Shown piece by piece: positions 9,342 through 18,535 of a stretch of DNA of 44,426 nt. Numbering within the stretch: the stretch's first letter is position 1; each line of letters opens with the position of its first letter. Where the stretch lies: NCBI RefSeq assembly GCF_018588585.1, contig NZ_JAEUFG010000030.1, forward strand, positions 1-44,426. Reading direction: 5' to 3'. This DNA is from Bacillus sp. SM2101 (GTDB lineage: Bacteria; Bacillota; Bacilli; Bacillales; SM2101). Under the pieces are notes generated by a model. It did not search any database, had not been told where the DNA came from, and saw only the letters and a list, made by a program, of their open reading frames with translations. The position numbers and the translations under genes were made by a program.

Positions 9342-10853
9342 ATGAGACAAGCCGCAGATGATATTGCAAATGTCCCAATGAAAAAGCAAACAAAAAAACC
9401 TTTAGTCCTGGCTGCTGTGATGCTTGCTATGTTTATGGCTGCTATCGAAGCTACCATTGTATCTACAGCTATGCCAGTCATTGTTGGAGAATTAGGGGGT
9501 TTCTCTTTATATAGCTGGGTTTTTTCTGGATATTTATTAATGAATGCTGTTACAGTACTTATTTATGGTAAACTGTCTGATTTATTTGGTCGCAAACCAG
9601 TTATTACCTTTGGTATTATCATTTTCTTATTAGGCTCTATATTATGTGGATTTGCTCAATCAATGGGCATGCTAATTCTTTTTCGTGTCATACAGGGATT
9701 TGGAGCAGGAGCTGTTATGCCGATCGCTTCAACCATTGTCGGTGATATTTATACAAAAGAGGAAAGAGCCAAAATCCAAGGATATTTATCAAGTGTTTGG
9801 GGAATTTCTGCAATTACCGGCCCTGCTTTAGGCGGGCTATTAGTTGAGTACGTTAGCTGGCGGTATGTCTTTTGGGTTAATATACCACTTGGTATTTTGG
9901 CGATCATCGCTTTATGGACTTTTCTTCATGAAGACGTTGAAAAAAAGAAACATGACATTGACTACCTTGGTGCTATACTATTGACCATTTCAATTGCTTC
10001 CTTTATGTTTATTCTCGTCGAAGGCGGTAATAATCAGTCTTGGACTTCACTACCTACATTAGGTCTACTAACGATAGGAATCATTGCAATTACGTTATTC
10101 GTTTTTCAAGAAAGACGTGCTGTAGATCCGATGATGCCCTTTAACTTATGGAAAGAGCGCTCCATATTTATTGCTAATATGGCTTCTTTGACAACAGGCA
10201 TCATGCTTATCGGAATTTCTAGTTTCCTACCTGCATTTGTACAAGGGGTCATGGAACAGTCACCGATTGTTGCTGGTTTTACATTGACGACGATGAGTAT
10301 CGGTTGGCCAATTGCAGCGACCGTTGCTGGTAGGTTATTATTGAAAATTGGCTTTAGAACAACATCCTTGTTCGGTGGGGCTTCATTAATATTCGGAAGC
10401 ATGATATTTGTTTTCATGTCTCCTGATGCAGGACCTATTACTGCTGCCACTGGCTCATTTTTTATCGGTGTAGGGATGGGATTAACGACTACTTCTTTTA
10501 TTGTTTCTATTCAAAGTACAGTTGACTGGAAACAACGCGGGGTCGCCACAGCAGCAAACATGTTCATGCGAAATGTTGGTAATACAATAGGTGCCGCTCT
10601 ACTTGGAGGAATCTTAAACAATCAGTTTCAGCAATATATTCATGAACAGGGAACCAACACTGAAGGGTTAACGATTAATTCAGCAAATATTTTACTTAAT
10701 GAGGAAGAAAGGAATCAGCTGTCTGAAGGTGTAAAACAAATACTTCAAGATGGACTAACCTTCTCTCTTCACTCTGTATATTATGTTGTTCTCGGATTTG
10801 CCATTGTTAGTCTAATATTAATTGCGCTACTGCCTAAAAAAGATACTGCTTAG
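9342..10853 (+). CDS. MFS multidrug exporter, DHA2 (14-TM) family
   Basis: This is an inner-membrane drug/proton antiporter of the major facilitator superfamily. The 503-residue product has about 14 hydrophobic segments, as in the QacA/EmrB-type DHA2 family. Family motifs are the acidic TM1 (FMAAIEATIVSTAMPVI), motif A (YGKLSDLFGRKPV, about 78-90) and motif C (WGISAITGPALGGLLVE), with WRYVFWVNIPLG after it. The substrate cannot be told. AAGGAG lies 8 bases before the ATG. It stands alone between divergent yvcD and convergent hisI, and shares a bidirectional terminator with the his operon. Confidence 0.9.
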   Translation: MRQAADDIANVPMKKQTKKPLVLAAVMLAMFMAAIEATIVSTAMPVIVGELGGFSLYSWVFSGYLLMNAVTVLIYGKLSDLFGRKPVITFGIIIFLLGSILCGFAQSMGMLILFRVIQGFGAGAVMPIASTIVGDIYTKEERAKIQGYLSSVWGISAITGPALGGLLVEYVSWRYVFWVNIPLGILAIIALWTFLHEDVEKKKHDIDYLGAILLTISIASFMFILVEGGNNQSWTSLPTLGLLTIGIIAITLFVFQERRAVDPMMPFNLWKERSIFIANMASLTTGIMLIGISSFLPAFVQGVMEQSPIVAGFTLTTMSIGWPIAATVAGRLLLKIGFRTTSLFGGASLIFGSMIFVFMSPDAGPITAATGSFFIGVGMGLTTTSFIVSIQSTVDWKQRGVATAANMFMRNVGNTIGAALLGGILNNQFQQYIHEQGTNTEGLTINSANILLNEEERNQLSEGVKQILQDGLTFSLHSVYYVVLGFAIVSLILIALLPKKDTA

Positions 10854-10873
10854 TATATCAATTGAACAACGTC

Positions 10874-10922
10874 AAAATTCCACCTAGCTTGATCTATACT
10901 CAAAAATACTAGGTGGAATTTT
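10874..10922. terminator. Bidirectional terminator between the MFS gene and hisI
   Basis: AAAATTCCACCTAG (10874-10887) pairs perfectly over 14 bp with CTAGGTGGAATTTT (10909-10922), leaving a 21-base loop. The A/T ends of the stem supply U-rich 3' arms on both strands. Confidence 0.8.
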
Positions 10923-10983
10923 ATCGTCTTTGACACAATTTCTTCTCTTTCCTAAATAAACCTTCGAGATTGGAAAGTTCAAT

Positions 10984-11610
10984 TTATTGCTTATGCCTTT
11001 TTTCTAAAACATTTAGCACATCATCTAATGGAAGCTTCTGCTCACGTAACAATACGAGTAAGTGATAAAGTAGGTCAGCTGTCTCCCAAGTAAGTTCATC
11101 ACTATTACGATTTTTTGCTGCAATAATGACCTCCGCGGCTTCTTCTCCTACCTTTTTCAATATTTTATCTACACCTTTATCAAATAAATACGTAGTATAA
11201 GAGCCTTCTTCACGTTCTGTTTCTCTTTTTGCTATAATTTGCTCTAACTGATTTATAATAGCAAAGCGTTCATGTCCTAGCTGTTCTTTTGCACTTACGA
11301 TTTCTTCTGTGAAGCATGTATATGTGCCTTTGTGACAAGCTACACCTGCTGGCTCAACGAGTACTAGTAATGCATCCTTATCACAATCATACTTCATTTC
11401 AATAATTTTTTGAGTGTTTCCTGATGTTGCGCCTTTATGCCACAACTGTTGTCTAGAGCGACTATAAAACCACGTTTCTCCCGTCTCGATAGACTTTTCT
11501 AAAGAATCCTCATTCATATATGCTAACATTAATACTTCCTTACTGACGATATCTTGAACAATTGCAGGCACTAATCCTTGGTCATTAAATGTAAGATGTG
11601 GTACCGTCAC
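10984..11610 (-). CDS. hisI: Bifunctional phosphoribosyl-AMP cyclohydrolase / phosphoribosyl-ATP pyrophosphatase
   Basis: HisI (HisIE) carries out steps 2 and 3 of histidine synthesis. The N-terminal half is the zinc-dependent PR-AMP cyclohydrolase ([16 protein letters not shown], the DCDKDALL acidic motif and [10 protein letters not shown] with its Cys/His ligands, about residues 50-100). The C-terminal half is the PR-ATP pyrophosphohydrolase of all-alpha type ([14 protein letters not shown], about 153-166). The length of 208 residues fits the fusion. It is the last gene of the operon; its start overlaps the hisF stop by 4 bases, implying coupled translation. Confidence 0.96.
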   Translation of the reverse strand: MTVPHLTFNDQGLVPAIVQDIVSKEVLMLAYMNEDSLEKSIETGETWFYSRSRQQLWHKGATSGNTQKIIEMKYDCDKDALLVLVEPAGVACHKGTYTCFTEEIVSAKEQLGHERFAIINQLEQIIAKRETEREEGSYTTYLFDKGVDKILKKVGEEAAEVIIAAKNRNSDELTWETADLLYHLLVLLREQKLPLDDVLNVLEKRHKQ

Positions 11611-12365
11611 CTTACATGCACCCCCTTCTGATGTAAAAAGGTTTTCACCTCTCTAACTGATGTTTCCTTGTAATGAAAAATTGATGCAGCTAATGCAGCA
11701 TCAGCTTTCCCTTCAGTAAATGCCTCGACAAAATGAGCTGCACGACCCGCTCCCCCAGATGCGATTACAGGTACAGAAACCGCCATGCTTACTTCTTTCG
11801 TCAAATCAATATCAAAACCACTCTTTTCACCATCACTATCCATACTCGTTAATAAAATTTCTCCTGCCCCGCGTCTAACAACCTCTTTCGCCCAGTCAAT
11901 AACGCGCCATTCAGTTGCCTGCCTTCCTCCGTGTGTAAACACTCGCCATGTTTGAATCGTTTGATCATATTTTGCGTCAATCGCTACGACAATGCATTGT
12001 GAACCAAAATAATTTGCCCCTTCAGTGATAAGGTGAGGGTTGTTAACAGCCGCTGTGTTTATTGAAACTTTGTCCGCACCTGCACGCAACATCTTTTTCA
12101 TATCTGCTAAACTATTAATGCCACCACCAACCGTGAACGGAATGGCTAGCTGACCAGCAACACTTTGCACGACGTCAACCATCGTTTTTCTTCCTTCATG
12201 TGAAGCGGATATGTCTAAAAAGACTAACTCATCTGCACCCTCTTGATCATAGAAGGAGGCTAATTCAACAGGGTCACCTGCATCACGTAGTTCAACAAAC
12301 TGGATTCCCTTCACAACTCTTCCTTCCTTGACATCTAAACATGGAATTATTCGCTTCGTAATCAT
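11607..12365 (-). CDS. hisF: Imidazole glycerol phosphate synthase, cyclase subunit
   Basis: HisF uses ammonia from HisH to close the imidazole ring, yielding IGP and AICAR. The 252-residue (beta-alpha)8 barrel shows the catalytic Asp motif [16 protein letters not shown] (5-20), [16 protein letters not shown] (with the second catalytic Asp) and [13 protein letters not shown]. The start overlaps the hisA stop by 4 bases and the stop overlaps the hisI start by 4 bases. Confidence 0.97.
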   Translation of the reverse strand: MITKRIIPCLDVKEGRVVKGIQFVELRDAGDPVELASFYDQEGADELVFLDISASHEGRKTMVDVVQSVAGQLAIPFTVGGGINSLADMKKMLRAGADKVSINTAAVNNPHLITEGANYFGSQCIVVAIDAKYDQTIQTWRVFTHGGRQATEWRVIDWAKEVVRRGAGEILLTSMDSDGEKSGFDIDLTKEVSMAVSVPVIASGGAGRAAHFVEAFTEGKADAALAASIFHYKETSVREVKTFLHQKGVHVR

Positions 12366-13099
12366 ATGTCTTTCACCGCACTCACTGCCTCACTTACAGT
12401 AAATTGATTCGTGTATAGCGCCTTTCCAATAATCGCACCACTTACACCTATTTGCTTGTATTGCATTAAGCTCTTCACATCATCAAGTGAGGAAATTCCA
12501 CCTGATGCAATAACCTGCTTATTCGTAGCTTGTGCCATTTCAACGACGGCATTGGTGTTAGGACCTGACAGCATGCCATCCGTCTTAATATCTGTAAAGA
12601 TAAAAGTTTCCGCTCCATGTTCTGCAAGCTCCTTACCAATTACAGTCGCTTTGATTGTCGAAGTCTCCAGCCAACCTTCTATCGCTGCATAACCATCTTT
12701 TGCATCGATACCTATGGCAATATGTTGCTGATATTTCTTAAGCATTTCTTTGACAAAAGGTGGGTTGTTAATTGCTGCACTTCCTAAAATAATGCGCTTA
12801 ATACCTTTCTCTAGATAATAGACGATGTCAGCCTCTGTTCGAATTCCACCACCAACCTGTACGTTTGCTTGTAATTGTTCAGCAATGTCAATGATTTTAC
12901 TGTCATTCACTGGCTTTCCCTCTTTTGCTCCATCTAAATCGACAGTATGAATCCAAGTTGCTCCTTGATTTTCGAAGAGCTGCGCCATTGCTAATGGCGA
13001 TTCTCCATAAATCGTTTCTTTTGCGTAGTCGCCCTGTAATAATCTAACGCATTTGCCATTTCTAATATCAATCGCTGGATAAATCATAAATTGTTTCAT
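12362..13099 (-). CDS. hisA: ProFAR isomerase HisA (intact copy)
   Basis: HisA isomerises ProFAR to PRFAR, the substrate of HisHF. The 245-residue barrel has [20 protein letters not shown] (6-25), [11 protein letters not shown] (81-91), [12 protein letters not shown] and the second catalytic Asp in [12 protein letters not shown], and [10 protein letters not shown]. It is full length. Its first 94 codons, ribosome site (AAGGGAAGG, 10 bases before ATG) and the bases before it are an exact duplicate of sequence at 13121-13425, so a truncated hisA lies directly upstream. The frame of that fragment ends 32 bases inside this gene. Confidence 0.96.
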   Translation of the reverse strand: MKQFMIYPAIDIRNGKCVRLLQGDYAKETIYGESPLAMAQLFENQGATWIHTVDLDGAKEGKPVNDSKIIDIAEQLQANVQVGGGIRTEADIVYYLEKGIKRIILGSAAINNPPFVKEMLKKYQQHIAIGIDAKDGYAAIEGWLETSTIKATVIGKELAEHGAETFIFTDIKTDGMLSGPNTNAVVEMAQATNKQVIASGGISSLDDVKSLMQYKQIGVSGAIIGKALYTNQFTVSEAVSAVKDI

Positions 13100-13425
13100 G
13101 ACGACAACACCTTCCCTTCAAATAGACGATGTCAGCCTCTGTTCGAATTCCACCACCAACCTGTACGTTTGCTTGTAATTGTTCAGCAATGTCAATGATT
13201 TTACTGTCATTCACTGGCTTTCCCTCTTTTGCTCCATCTAAATCGACAGTATGAATCCAAGTTGCTCCTTGATTTTCGAAGAGCTGCGCCATTGCTAATG
13301 GCGATTCTCCATAAATCGTTTCTTTTGCGTAGTCGCCCTGTAATAATCTAACGCATTTGCCATTTCTAATATCAATCGCTGGATAAATCATAAATTGTTT
13401 CATGACGACAACACCTTCCCTTCAA
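12817..13425. repeat. Perfect tandem duplication, 304-bp unit, covering the hisA 5' end
   Basis: Bases 12817-13121 are identical to 13121-13425 by eye, with one shared base at the junction (12816 T versus 13120 A and 13122 A versus 13426 C mark the ends). The unit holds the first 94 hisA codons, the ribosome site and 22 bases of the hisH 3' end. A one-base junction suggests an illegitimate tandem duplication. An assembly error at this spot cannot be excluded. Confidence 0.93.
13068..13403 (-). pseudogene. hisA: Truncated extra hisA 5' fragment created by the duplication
   Basis: The ATG at 13403 overlaps the hisH stop (ATGA) just as an original hisA start would. Codons 1-94 match hisA exactly, up to TEADIVY. 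The frame then crosses the junction, adds 17 unrelated residues read through the duplicated ribosome site, and stops at 13068, 32 bases inside the intact hisA. The first 94 residues cover less than half of the barrel, so it cannot be an enzyme. Because it keeps the hisH coupling and delivers ribosomes to the second hisA start, downstream expression may be preserved. Confidence 0.9.
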
Positions 13426-14026
13426 CAAGCGCTACAAAGTTTTCTAGTATTCTTAAGCCTGTATCACTGCTTTTTTCTGGGTGAAATTGCGCTCCAAAGA
13501 CATTGCCCTTACCAACCACAGCTGGAACATCCACAGCATACTCACTACTTGCAATCACATCTGACTGATTACCTGCTTGAACATAATAAGAATGTACAAA
13601 ATATACATATCCATTTTTCACACCTTCTAGAAGTGATGAAGGTTGGCGAACATGTAGTTTATTCCATCCCATATGTGGTATTTTATAAGCGTCATTTTGA
13701 GGAAAGCGGACGACACGTCCCTTAATTAAGCCAAGCCCCTCTGTTAGTCCATTTTCTTCACTTTCATCAAACAATAACTGCATACCTAGGCAAATACCGA
13801 GGAGTGGTTTCCTTTGCTGAGCAGAATCCTTCAAAAATGTAGTCAATCCGCTGTCGTTTAAAATTGCCATCGCGTCTTTAAATGCTCCAACGCCCGGAAG
13901 AATCAAACCTTTCGCTTGTTTTAGCAGACGCTGGTCATCTGTTATAACATAGTCAACACCCATCCGTTCTAATGCTTTACTCACGCTATATAAATTCCCC
14001 ATACCATAATCAACAATGCCGATCAT
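13400..14026 (-). CDS. hisH: Imidazole glycerol phosphate synthase, glutamine amidotransferase subunit
   Basis: HisH releases ammonia from glutamine and channels it to HisF. The 208-residue class I amidotransferase has IVDYGMGNLYSV (4-15), LPGVGAFKDAM, the nucleophile Cys79 in GICLGMQLLF and the His-Glu pair in AQFHPEKSSDTG. Its TGA overlaps the ATG of the truncated hisA copy by four bases. It starts directly after hisB. Confidence 0.97.
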   Translation of the reverse strand: MIGIVDYGMGNLYSVSKALERMGVDYVITDDQRLLKQAKGLILPGVGAFKDAMAILNDSGLTTFLKDSAQQRKPLLGICLGMQLLFDESEENGLTEGLGLIKGRVVRFPQNDAYKIPHMGWNKLHVRQPSSLLEGVKNGYVYFVHSYYVQAGNQSDVIASSEYAVDVPAVVGKGNVFGAQFHPEKSSDTGLRILENFVALVEGKVLSS

Positions 14027-14614
14027 TTATAACAACCCTTTCGTAGATGGTACCGCTTTTACTCTCGGATCGATCATAGTTGCTTCATCAAGCGCTCGAC
14101 CTAATGCTTTAAATACCCCTTCAATCATATGATGTGTATTATGACCATAATGAATAATCACATGTAAATTTATACGCGCCTCAAGCGCTAGCTTCCAAAG
14201 AAATTCATGAACGAGCTCAGTATCAAAAGAACCGACACGTTTACTAGGCAAGTCGCCCTTCATTACAAAGTGAGGGCGATTACTGAGGTCAACGACAACC
14301 TGTGCTAGTGCTTCATCCATAGGTACGAAAGCATTTCCGTATCTTTTAATTCCACTCTTATTACCAAGAGCTTCTCTTAGCGCCTGTCCTAGACAAATAC
14401 CTATATCCTCTGTTGTATGATGATCATCGATTTCAGTGTCACCATTTGCACGTATTGCTAAATCAAATTGTCCATGCTTGGTAAACAGATCTAACATATG
14501 TGTTAGAAATGGAACATCCGTTTCAAGGTCAGCATTTCCCTTTCCATCAATATCAAATGATAGCTGAATCGATGTTTCATTCGTCTCTCTATTTACACTC
14601 GTATTCCTCATCAT
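14027..14614 (-). CDS. hisB: Imidazoleglycerol-phosphate dehydratase
   Basis: HisB removes water from IGP to give imidazole acetol phosphate. The 195-residue monofunctional enzyme (no phosphatase domain, as usual in Firmicutes) has the metal-binding motifs [24 protein letters not shown] (about 69-79) and the second half [16 protein letters not shown] (about 153-168). Its start overlaps the hisD stop by four bases. Confidence 0.96.
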   Translation of the reverse strand: MMRNTSVNRETNETSIQLSFDIDGKGNADLETDVPFLTHMLDLFTKHGQFDLAIRANGDTEIDDHHTTEDIGICLGQALREALGNKSGIKRYGNAFVPMDEALAQVVVDLSNRPHFVMKGDLPSKRVGSFDTELVHEFLWKLALEARINLHVIIHYGHNTHHMIEGVFKALGRALDEATMIDPRVKAVPSTKGLL

Positions 14615-15897
14615 GACCCCTCCTTATCAGCTGTTGGTAAACGAACCTCTATGGCACGGGCATGTGCTTCTAATCCTTCAGCTCGTGCAAAAGAGGCAAT
14701 CTTTGCTCCGTTAGTAATTAACGCATCCTTACTATATAAAATAATGCTTGATTTTTTAACATAGTCATCCACTGAAAGAGGACTTGAAAAACGCGCAGTC
14801 CCATTAGTCGGAAGTACATGGTTCGGTCCAGCAAAATAATCACCAACTGGCTCTGAACTATACCTTCCAAGAAAAATAGCACCAGCATGACGAATACTTG
14901 CTACAATAGACATTGGGTCTATGGTCATAATTTCTAGATGTTCTGGTGCAAGTTCATTTACAACATCAATGGCTTCCACTAAATTATTTGTGACATAGAT
15001 CGCTCCATAATCTCGTAATGATGCATGAGCGATTTCTTTACGCGGTAATGTTTCAAGTTGTTTTTCAATCTCATGCTGTACTTGTTTTGCAAGTTCTATA
15101 GACGGTGTCACAACGATGCTTGAGGCTAATGCATCATGCTCTGCTTGAGATAATAAATCAGCAGCAATTTCATTTGCATTAGCTGTATCATCTGCTAATA
15201 CAACAATTTCACTAGGTCCCGCTATCATATCAATAGCAACATGCCCAAACACTTCACGTTTCGCAAGTGCTACATATATATTTCCTGGACCGACTATTTT
15301 ATCAACAGAACGAATTGATTCAGTCCCATACGCAAGCGCCGCTATGGCTTGTGCTCCTCCAATTTTATATATTTCTTTAATTCCTGCTTCATGTGCAGCT
15401 ACAATAACTGCGGGAGGTAACGCTCCATCATGTTGAGGAGGTGAAACAATAACAATGCGTTCAACGCCTGCAACCTGTGCGGGTATGACATTCATTAAGA
15501 CAGAAGACGGGTAAGCCGCCGTTCCCCCAGGAACATATACCCCTACAGCATCAAGCGGCGTAATCTTTTGCCCTAATAATGATCCGTCCTCTTTCATCGA
15601 TATCCATGTTTGTCGTACTTGACGTTGGTGATAATCTCGGATATTTTCTGCTGCCTCTCTCATTACTTGTATGAGTGTTTGATCTACTTTTTCATAAGCA
15701 GTTGAGATTTCTTCATCAGTCACACGAAAAGAGGATAGCTGAACACCATCATACTTCGTTGTTAAATCTCTAAGAGCTACATCTCCATCTGCTTTAACTT
15801 GCTCAATAATTGATAATACTGACTGTCTCTGCTGTTCTGTTCCACTATCAATTGTTCGCTTCAACGTCATGTCCTTTGATACCCGTTTTATGTTCAT
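14611..15897 (-). CDS. hisD: Histidinol dehydrogenase
   Basis: HisD oxidises L-histidinol to L-histidine with two NAD+ and a zinc ion, the last two steps of the pathway. The 428-residue product has the usual length and motifs: [16 protein letters not shown] (about 120-135), [30 protein letters not shown], the conserved [10 protein letters not shown] and LAPEHLEI. The start overlaps the hisG stop and the stop overlaps hisB, four bases each. Confidence 0.97.
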   Translation of the reverse strand: MNIKRVSKDMTLKRTIDSGTEQQRQSVLSIIEQVKADGDVALRDLTTKYDGVQLSSFRVTDEEISTAYEKVDQTLIQVMREAAENIRDYHQRQVRQTWISMKEDGSLLGQKITPLDAVGVYVPGGTAAYPSSVLMNVIPAQVAGVERIVIVSPPQHDGALPPAVIVAAHEAGIKEIYKIGGAQAIAALAYGTESIRSVDKIVGPGNIYVALAKREVFGHVAIDMIAGPSEIVVLADDTANANEIAADLLSQAEHDALASSIVVTPSIELAKQVQHEIEKQLETLPRKEIAHASLRDYGAIYVTNNLVEAIDVVNELAPEHLEIMTIDPMSIVASIRHAGAIFLGRYSSEPVGDYFAGPNHVLPTNGTARFSSPLSVDDYVKKSSIILYSKDALITNGAKIASFARAEGLEAHARAIEVRLPTADKEGS

Positions 15898-16547
15898 AGC
15901 ATTTTTTCACCATCCATCGCAAAATCGAGTTGCTCAATAATTGATGCAAGACGTTCAACAAGCTCATCAATTTGTTGTTCCTTCATTCGATAGCTTACTG
16001 GATTTACAATTAGTCTCGAAGTTACATGTCCTATATGCTCCATTTCAACAAGTCCATTTTCCCGCAAAGTCTGACCTGTTGAAACGATATCAACGATGCG
16101 ATCAGCTAAGCCGATGAGTGGTGCTAATTCTATAGAACCATTCAGTTTTATAATTTCAACTTGCTCTCCCTGCTCTCTAAAATACGTAGATGCAATATTT
16201 GGATATTTTGTCGCTACTTTGGGTGAGACATATGTTGTTTTTACACCGGGCAATCCAGCAACTGCTAAGTAACAATGACTAATATAAAGATCAAGTAGCT
16301 CATATACATCTCTCTCTTCTTCGAGCATGACATCCTTGCCTGCGATACCGAGATCAGCTACACCGTATTCAACATACGTTGTCACATCCATCGGCTTAGC
16401 AAGGATAAATTGAATTTGTTCTTCCTCTACATCTATAATCAACTTACGTGAAGCTTCAAATTTATTAGGCAACCGATAGCCAGCCTTTCTCAGTAATTCA
16501 ACTGCTTCCGTAAAAATGCGCCCCTTTGGCATAGCAATAGTAAGCAA
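15894..16547 (-). CDS. hisG: ATP phosphoribosyltransferase, short form, catalytic subunit
   Basis: HisG joins ATP and PRPP in the first, feedback-controlled step of histidine synthesis. At 217 residues it is the short form, which lacks the regulatory domain and needs HisZ, encoded just upstream. Motifs seen are [16 protein letters not shown] (4-19), [10 protein letters not shown] and the PRPP loop [14 protein letters not shown]. The start is TTG at 16547: a TGA lies in frame three codons upstream, and AAGGGAG lies 10 bases before it. Confidence 0.95.
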   Translation of the reverse strand: MLTIAMPKGRIFTEAVELLRKAGYRLPNKFEASRKLIIDVEEEQIQFILAKPMDVTTYVEYGVADLGIAGKDVMLEEERDVYELLDLYISHCYLAVAGLPGVKTTYVSPKVATKYPNIASTYFREQGEQVEIIKLNGSIELAPLIGLADRIVDIVSTGQTLRENGLVEMEHIGHVTSRLIVNPVSYRMKEQQIDELVERLASIIEQLDFAMDGEKML

Positions 16548-16590
16548 GCCTATTCATCTCCCTTCTGTGATGAGATACAATATATTAATT

Positions 16591-17760
16591 TCAGCTTTGT
16601 TCTCCTATAAAAAAAGAAACCTGTGCAAAAGATTTTGTATAAGCATCGACGTTCGTAAGGCCAGATATATCTTGGAGTATGACACGCTCACCATTCTTTC
16701 TACGTTCGTCTGCAAACTCGATTGCTCGTTTTAAGTTATCAGAGCTGTAAATGACGCTATGAATAAGAGGTTCTTGACCACAATATCCAAGCGCTTCTAA
16801 TAGACGATCTATTCGTATTCCAAACCCTGTTGCTGGTGCATCAACATGAAATTTGGATAGTAGATTATCATAGCGCCCACCGTTTCCAAGTAAGAAACCT
16901 ACTTTTTCTGCATATACTTCAAATAAAAGACCTGTATAATAGCTCATATGGCTCAATAATGTAAGATCTAATTTTATAAATTGGGAAACACCAAACGATC
17001 GTAGGTGCTCACATACTAGTTGCAATTCCAGAAGCAATTGTTTACCTCTCTCCCCGTCAACAAGCTGCATAGCATCCTCTATGATATTTTCGTCACCACG
17101 TAAATGTAATAATTGTAATAAACGTTGTTTATCAATAGATGATAGAGACAAACCTTTCACATGTTCTTTATATCCGACAAAGTTTTTTTCATATAAGAAG
17201 CGTCGCAACGTGTTAGCACGTTCTTCATTACCGACCGTTTCTAAAAATAATTCATTAACAAATCCGATGTGACCAACAGTAACTGCAAATGTCTCTAACC
17301 CAATATTTTGTAATAAGGATACTAGCAGAGCAATCACTTCGGCGTCTGCACTTAGTGTCTGATCACCTATACACTCAATTCCAACCTGTTCAAACTCTGC
17401 TGGACGTCCCCCCTCGCGTTGTTGAGCGCGATAAACGTTTGCTGAATAGGCAAGACGTAACGGGTTCTTATTTGCTAATAATTTTGATGCAGCTACCCTA
17501 GCAATAGGGGCTGTCATATCCGGCCGTAAAACTAACGTATGACCTTGCTGGTCCAAGAGTTTAAACAGCTGCCTATCCGCAATCGCTGATGATGACCCTA
17601 CGGTATCATAATACTCTAGCGTTGGCGTCTCAATTAGCTGATAACCCCATTGCTCAATCCCCCTTAGTAACTCACTCCTAAGTTCTTTTTTAGTTTCATA
17701 CAAAGAAGGTAATGTGTCTCTCATACCTAATGGCTTTTCAAACATAAAAAGCTTCTGCAT
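16591..17760 (-). CDS. hisZ: ATP phosphoribosyltransferase regulatory subunit HisZ
   Basis: HisZ is a catalytically inactive histidyl-tRNA-synthetase relative that forms an octamer with short HisG and carries histidine feedback. The 389-residue product has class II synthetase motifs in weak form: FEKPLGMRDTLPSLYETKK, motif 2-like VYRAQQREGGRPAEFEQVGIE and GNGGRYDNLLSKF. I start it at ATG 17760 (AAAGGG 9 bases upstream). An upstream ATG at 17811 has no ribosome site. First gene of hisZGDBHAFI; the operon promoter lies 170-200 bases upstream. Confidence 0.94.
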   Translation of the reverse strand: MQKLFMFEKPLGMRDTLPSLYETKKELRSELLRGIEQWGYQLIETPTLEYYDTVGSSSAIADRQLFKLLDQQGHTLVLRPDMTAPIARVAASKLLANKNPLRLAYSANVYRAQQREGGRPAEFEQVGIECIGDQTLSADAEVIALLVSLLQNIGLETFAVTVGHIGFVNELFLETVGNEERANTLRRFLYEKNFVGYKEHVKGLSLSSIDKQRLLQLLHLRGDENIIEDAMQLVDGERGKQLLLELQLVCEHLRSFGVSQFIKLDLTLLSHMSYYTGLLFEVYAEKVGFLLGNGGRYDNLLSKFHVDAPATGFGIRIDRLLEALGYCGQEPLIHSVIYSSDNLKRAIEFADERRKNGERVILQDISGLTNVDAYTKSFAQVSFFIGEQS

Positions 17761-17926
17761 TTCAATCCGCCCTTTAGTTAATAATTTGTGAAGCTTCAGC
17801 GCCTTATGCATCCCTTACAAGCAACGGAGGCCATGTCAATTATGCGCTAGCTACATAGAAATTTATTCCAAAATTGAACCAAAACACTTTAGTTCGCTAA
17901 TTTGCTAATAAATTAAAGTTTTTAGT

Positions 17927-17955
17927 ATTGTAACTTGGCTTTTATCATCCGTCAA
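17927..17955 (-). promoter_or_regulatory. Promoter of the his operon
   Basis: On the minus strand TTGACG (17955-17950), a 17-base spacer and TACAAT (17932-17927) form a SigA promoter, giving a leader of about 160 bases to hisZ. The leader lacks the AGGGTGGNACCGCG core of a T box, and I recognise no known regulatory RNA in it. Confidence 0.7.
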
Positions 17956-18330
17956 GATACAAATTGTTATATATTGCTCATGATTTAATTTGTTCACAAT
18001 GAGGTTTTATTATTTTGAAATAATATTATATAGAGCTTATTAATTTAATCTTCTTCTGCTTATACTGTAGTGACCTACAGGTAGCTGTATTCTAAAAGGT
18101 GTCTGCGATAAGTTAAAAAATACCATATTGCATAGATACAGCATTAAATATACAAATAATGGGTAAAAAGCCATATTAATAAATGGCTGTTTACCTAAAT
18201 ATTTGTTTCTCGTAATAAAAAACAAACACGTAGACAACTAAAACTGATGGCACCTTTTCCTCGATAAAACAAATCTCAGCTTATAGTTTAGAAGCTACAG
18301 CAACAATTTTTACCAACTGAGCCTAATTCA
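17956..18330. other. Divergent spacer between the his promoter and the riboswitch promoter, no gene
   Basis: AT-rich and gene-free. An open frame of 65 codons on the minus strand (18237-18040) has no ribosome site or recognisable content and is not counted as a gene. Confidence 0.4.
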
Positions 18331-18360
18331 TTGACAAAATTATAATGTTTATTTTATGAT
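18331..18360 (+). promoter_or_regulatory. Promoter of the riboswitch-antiporter transcript
   Basis: A consensus -35 TTGACA (18331-18336), an 18-base spacer and -10 TATGAT (18355-18360) put the start near 18367, about 18 bases before the aptamer. Confidence 0.72.
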
Positions 18361-18384
18361 CATTTATATAATTAAATTTTCTCC

Positions 18385-18477
18385 TAAAGGGGAGTAGCTT
18401 TTACAGCAAAGTCGTCATTACGGAGTATCATACTCTCGGCTTTGTTGGCAACATACGTTGTTAGCGAGACCTTTATC
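18385..18477 (+). ncRNA. yybP-ykoY manganese riboswitch aptamer
   Basis: The conserved core is clear: AAAGGGGAGTAGC (18386-18398), AGTCGTCA (18410-18417), CTCGGCTTTG (18435-18444), a variable arm with GGCAACA, and the closing GCGAGACCTTT (18464-18474). P1 is AAAGG (18386-18390) with CCTTT (18470-18474). These are the blocks of the known Mn2+-sensing yybP-ykoY class. The same CCTTT is the 5' arm of the first terminator, so P1 and that terminator exclude each other. That makes it an ON switch with Mn2+ (inference from geometry). Confidence 0.92.
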
Positions 18478-18496
18478 ATTTGGTAAAGGCCTTTTT
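18470..18496 (+). terminator. Riboswitch terminator 1
   Basis: CCTTTATC (18470-18477) pairs with GGTAAAGG (18482-18489) around ATTT, followed by CCTTTTT. Its 5' arm overlaps the 3' strand of aptamer P1. Confidence 0.82.
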
Positions 18497-18504
18497 ATGT
18501 AAAA

Positions 18505-18535
18505 AACCTTTACCATCATTGGTAAGGGTTTTTTT
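18505..18535 (+). terminator. Riboswitch terminator 2
   Basis: AACCTTTACC (18505-18514) pairs with GGTAAGGGTT (18521-18530) around ATCATT, with a run of T to 18535. Its 5' arm CCTTTACC (18507-18514) is also perfectly complementary to the 3' arm of terminator 1, GGTAAAGG (18482-18489), so an antiterminator joining the two is possible. Confidence 0.85.

Noticed and set aside
13068-13403. A second functional HisA or half-barrel protein
   Set aside because: Only 94 codons are shared, less than half of the barrel, followed by 17 out-of-frame residues; it is a duplication by-product.
17761-17811. 17-codon N-terminal extension of hisZ
   Set aside because: ATG 17811 lacks a ribosome site, whereas ATG 17760 has AAAGGG and gives the family N-terminus.
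17761-17930. T-box or histidine attenuator in the hisZ leader
   Set aside because: The leader is only about 160 bases, lacks the AGGGTGGNACCGCG antiterminator core and shows no terminator before hisZ.
18040-18237. 65-codon minus-strand open frame between the his promoter and the riboswitch
   Set aside because: No ribosome site, no family likeness, AT-rich intergenic context.
18385-18477. ydaO (c-di-AMP) riboswitch as explanation for the leader of a cation transporter
   Set aside because: The conserved blocks are those of yybP-ykoY, including GCGAGACCTTT; ydaO blocks are absent.
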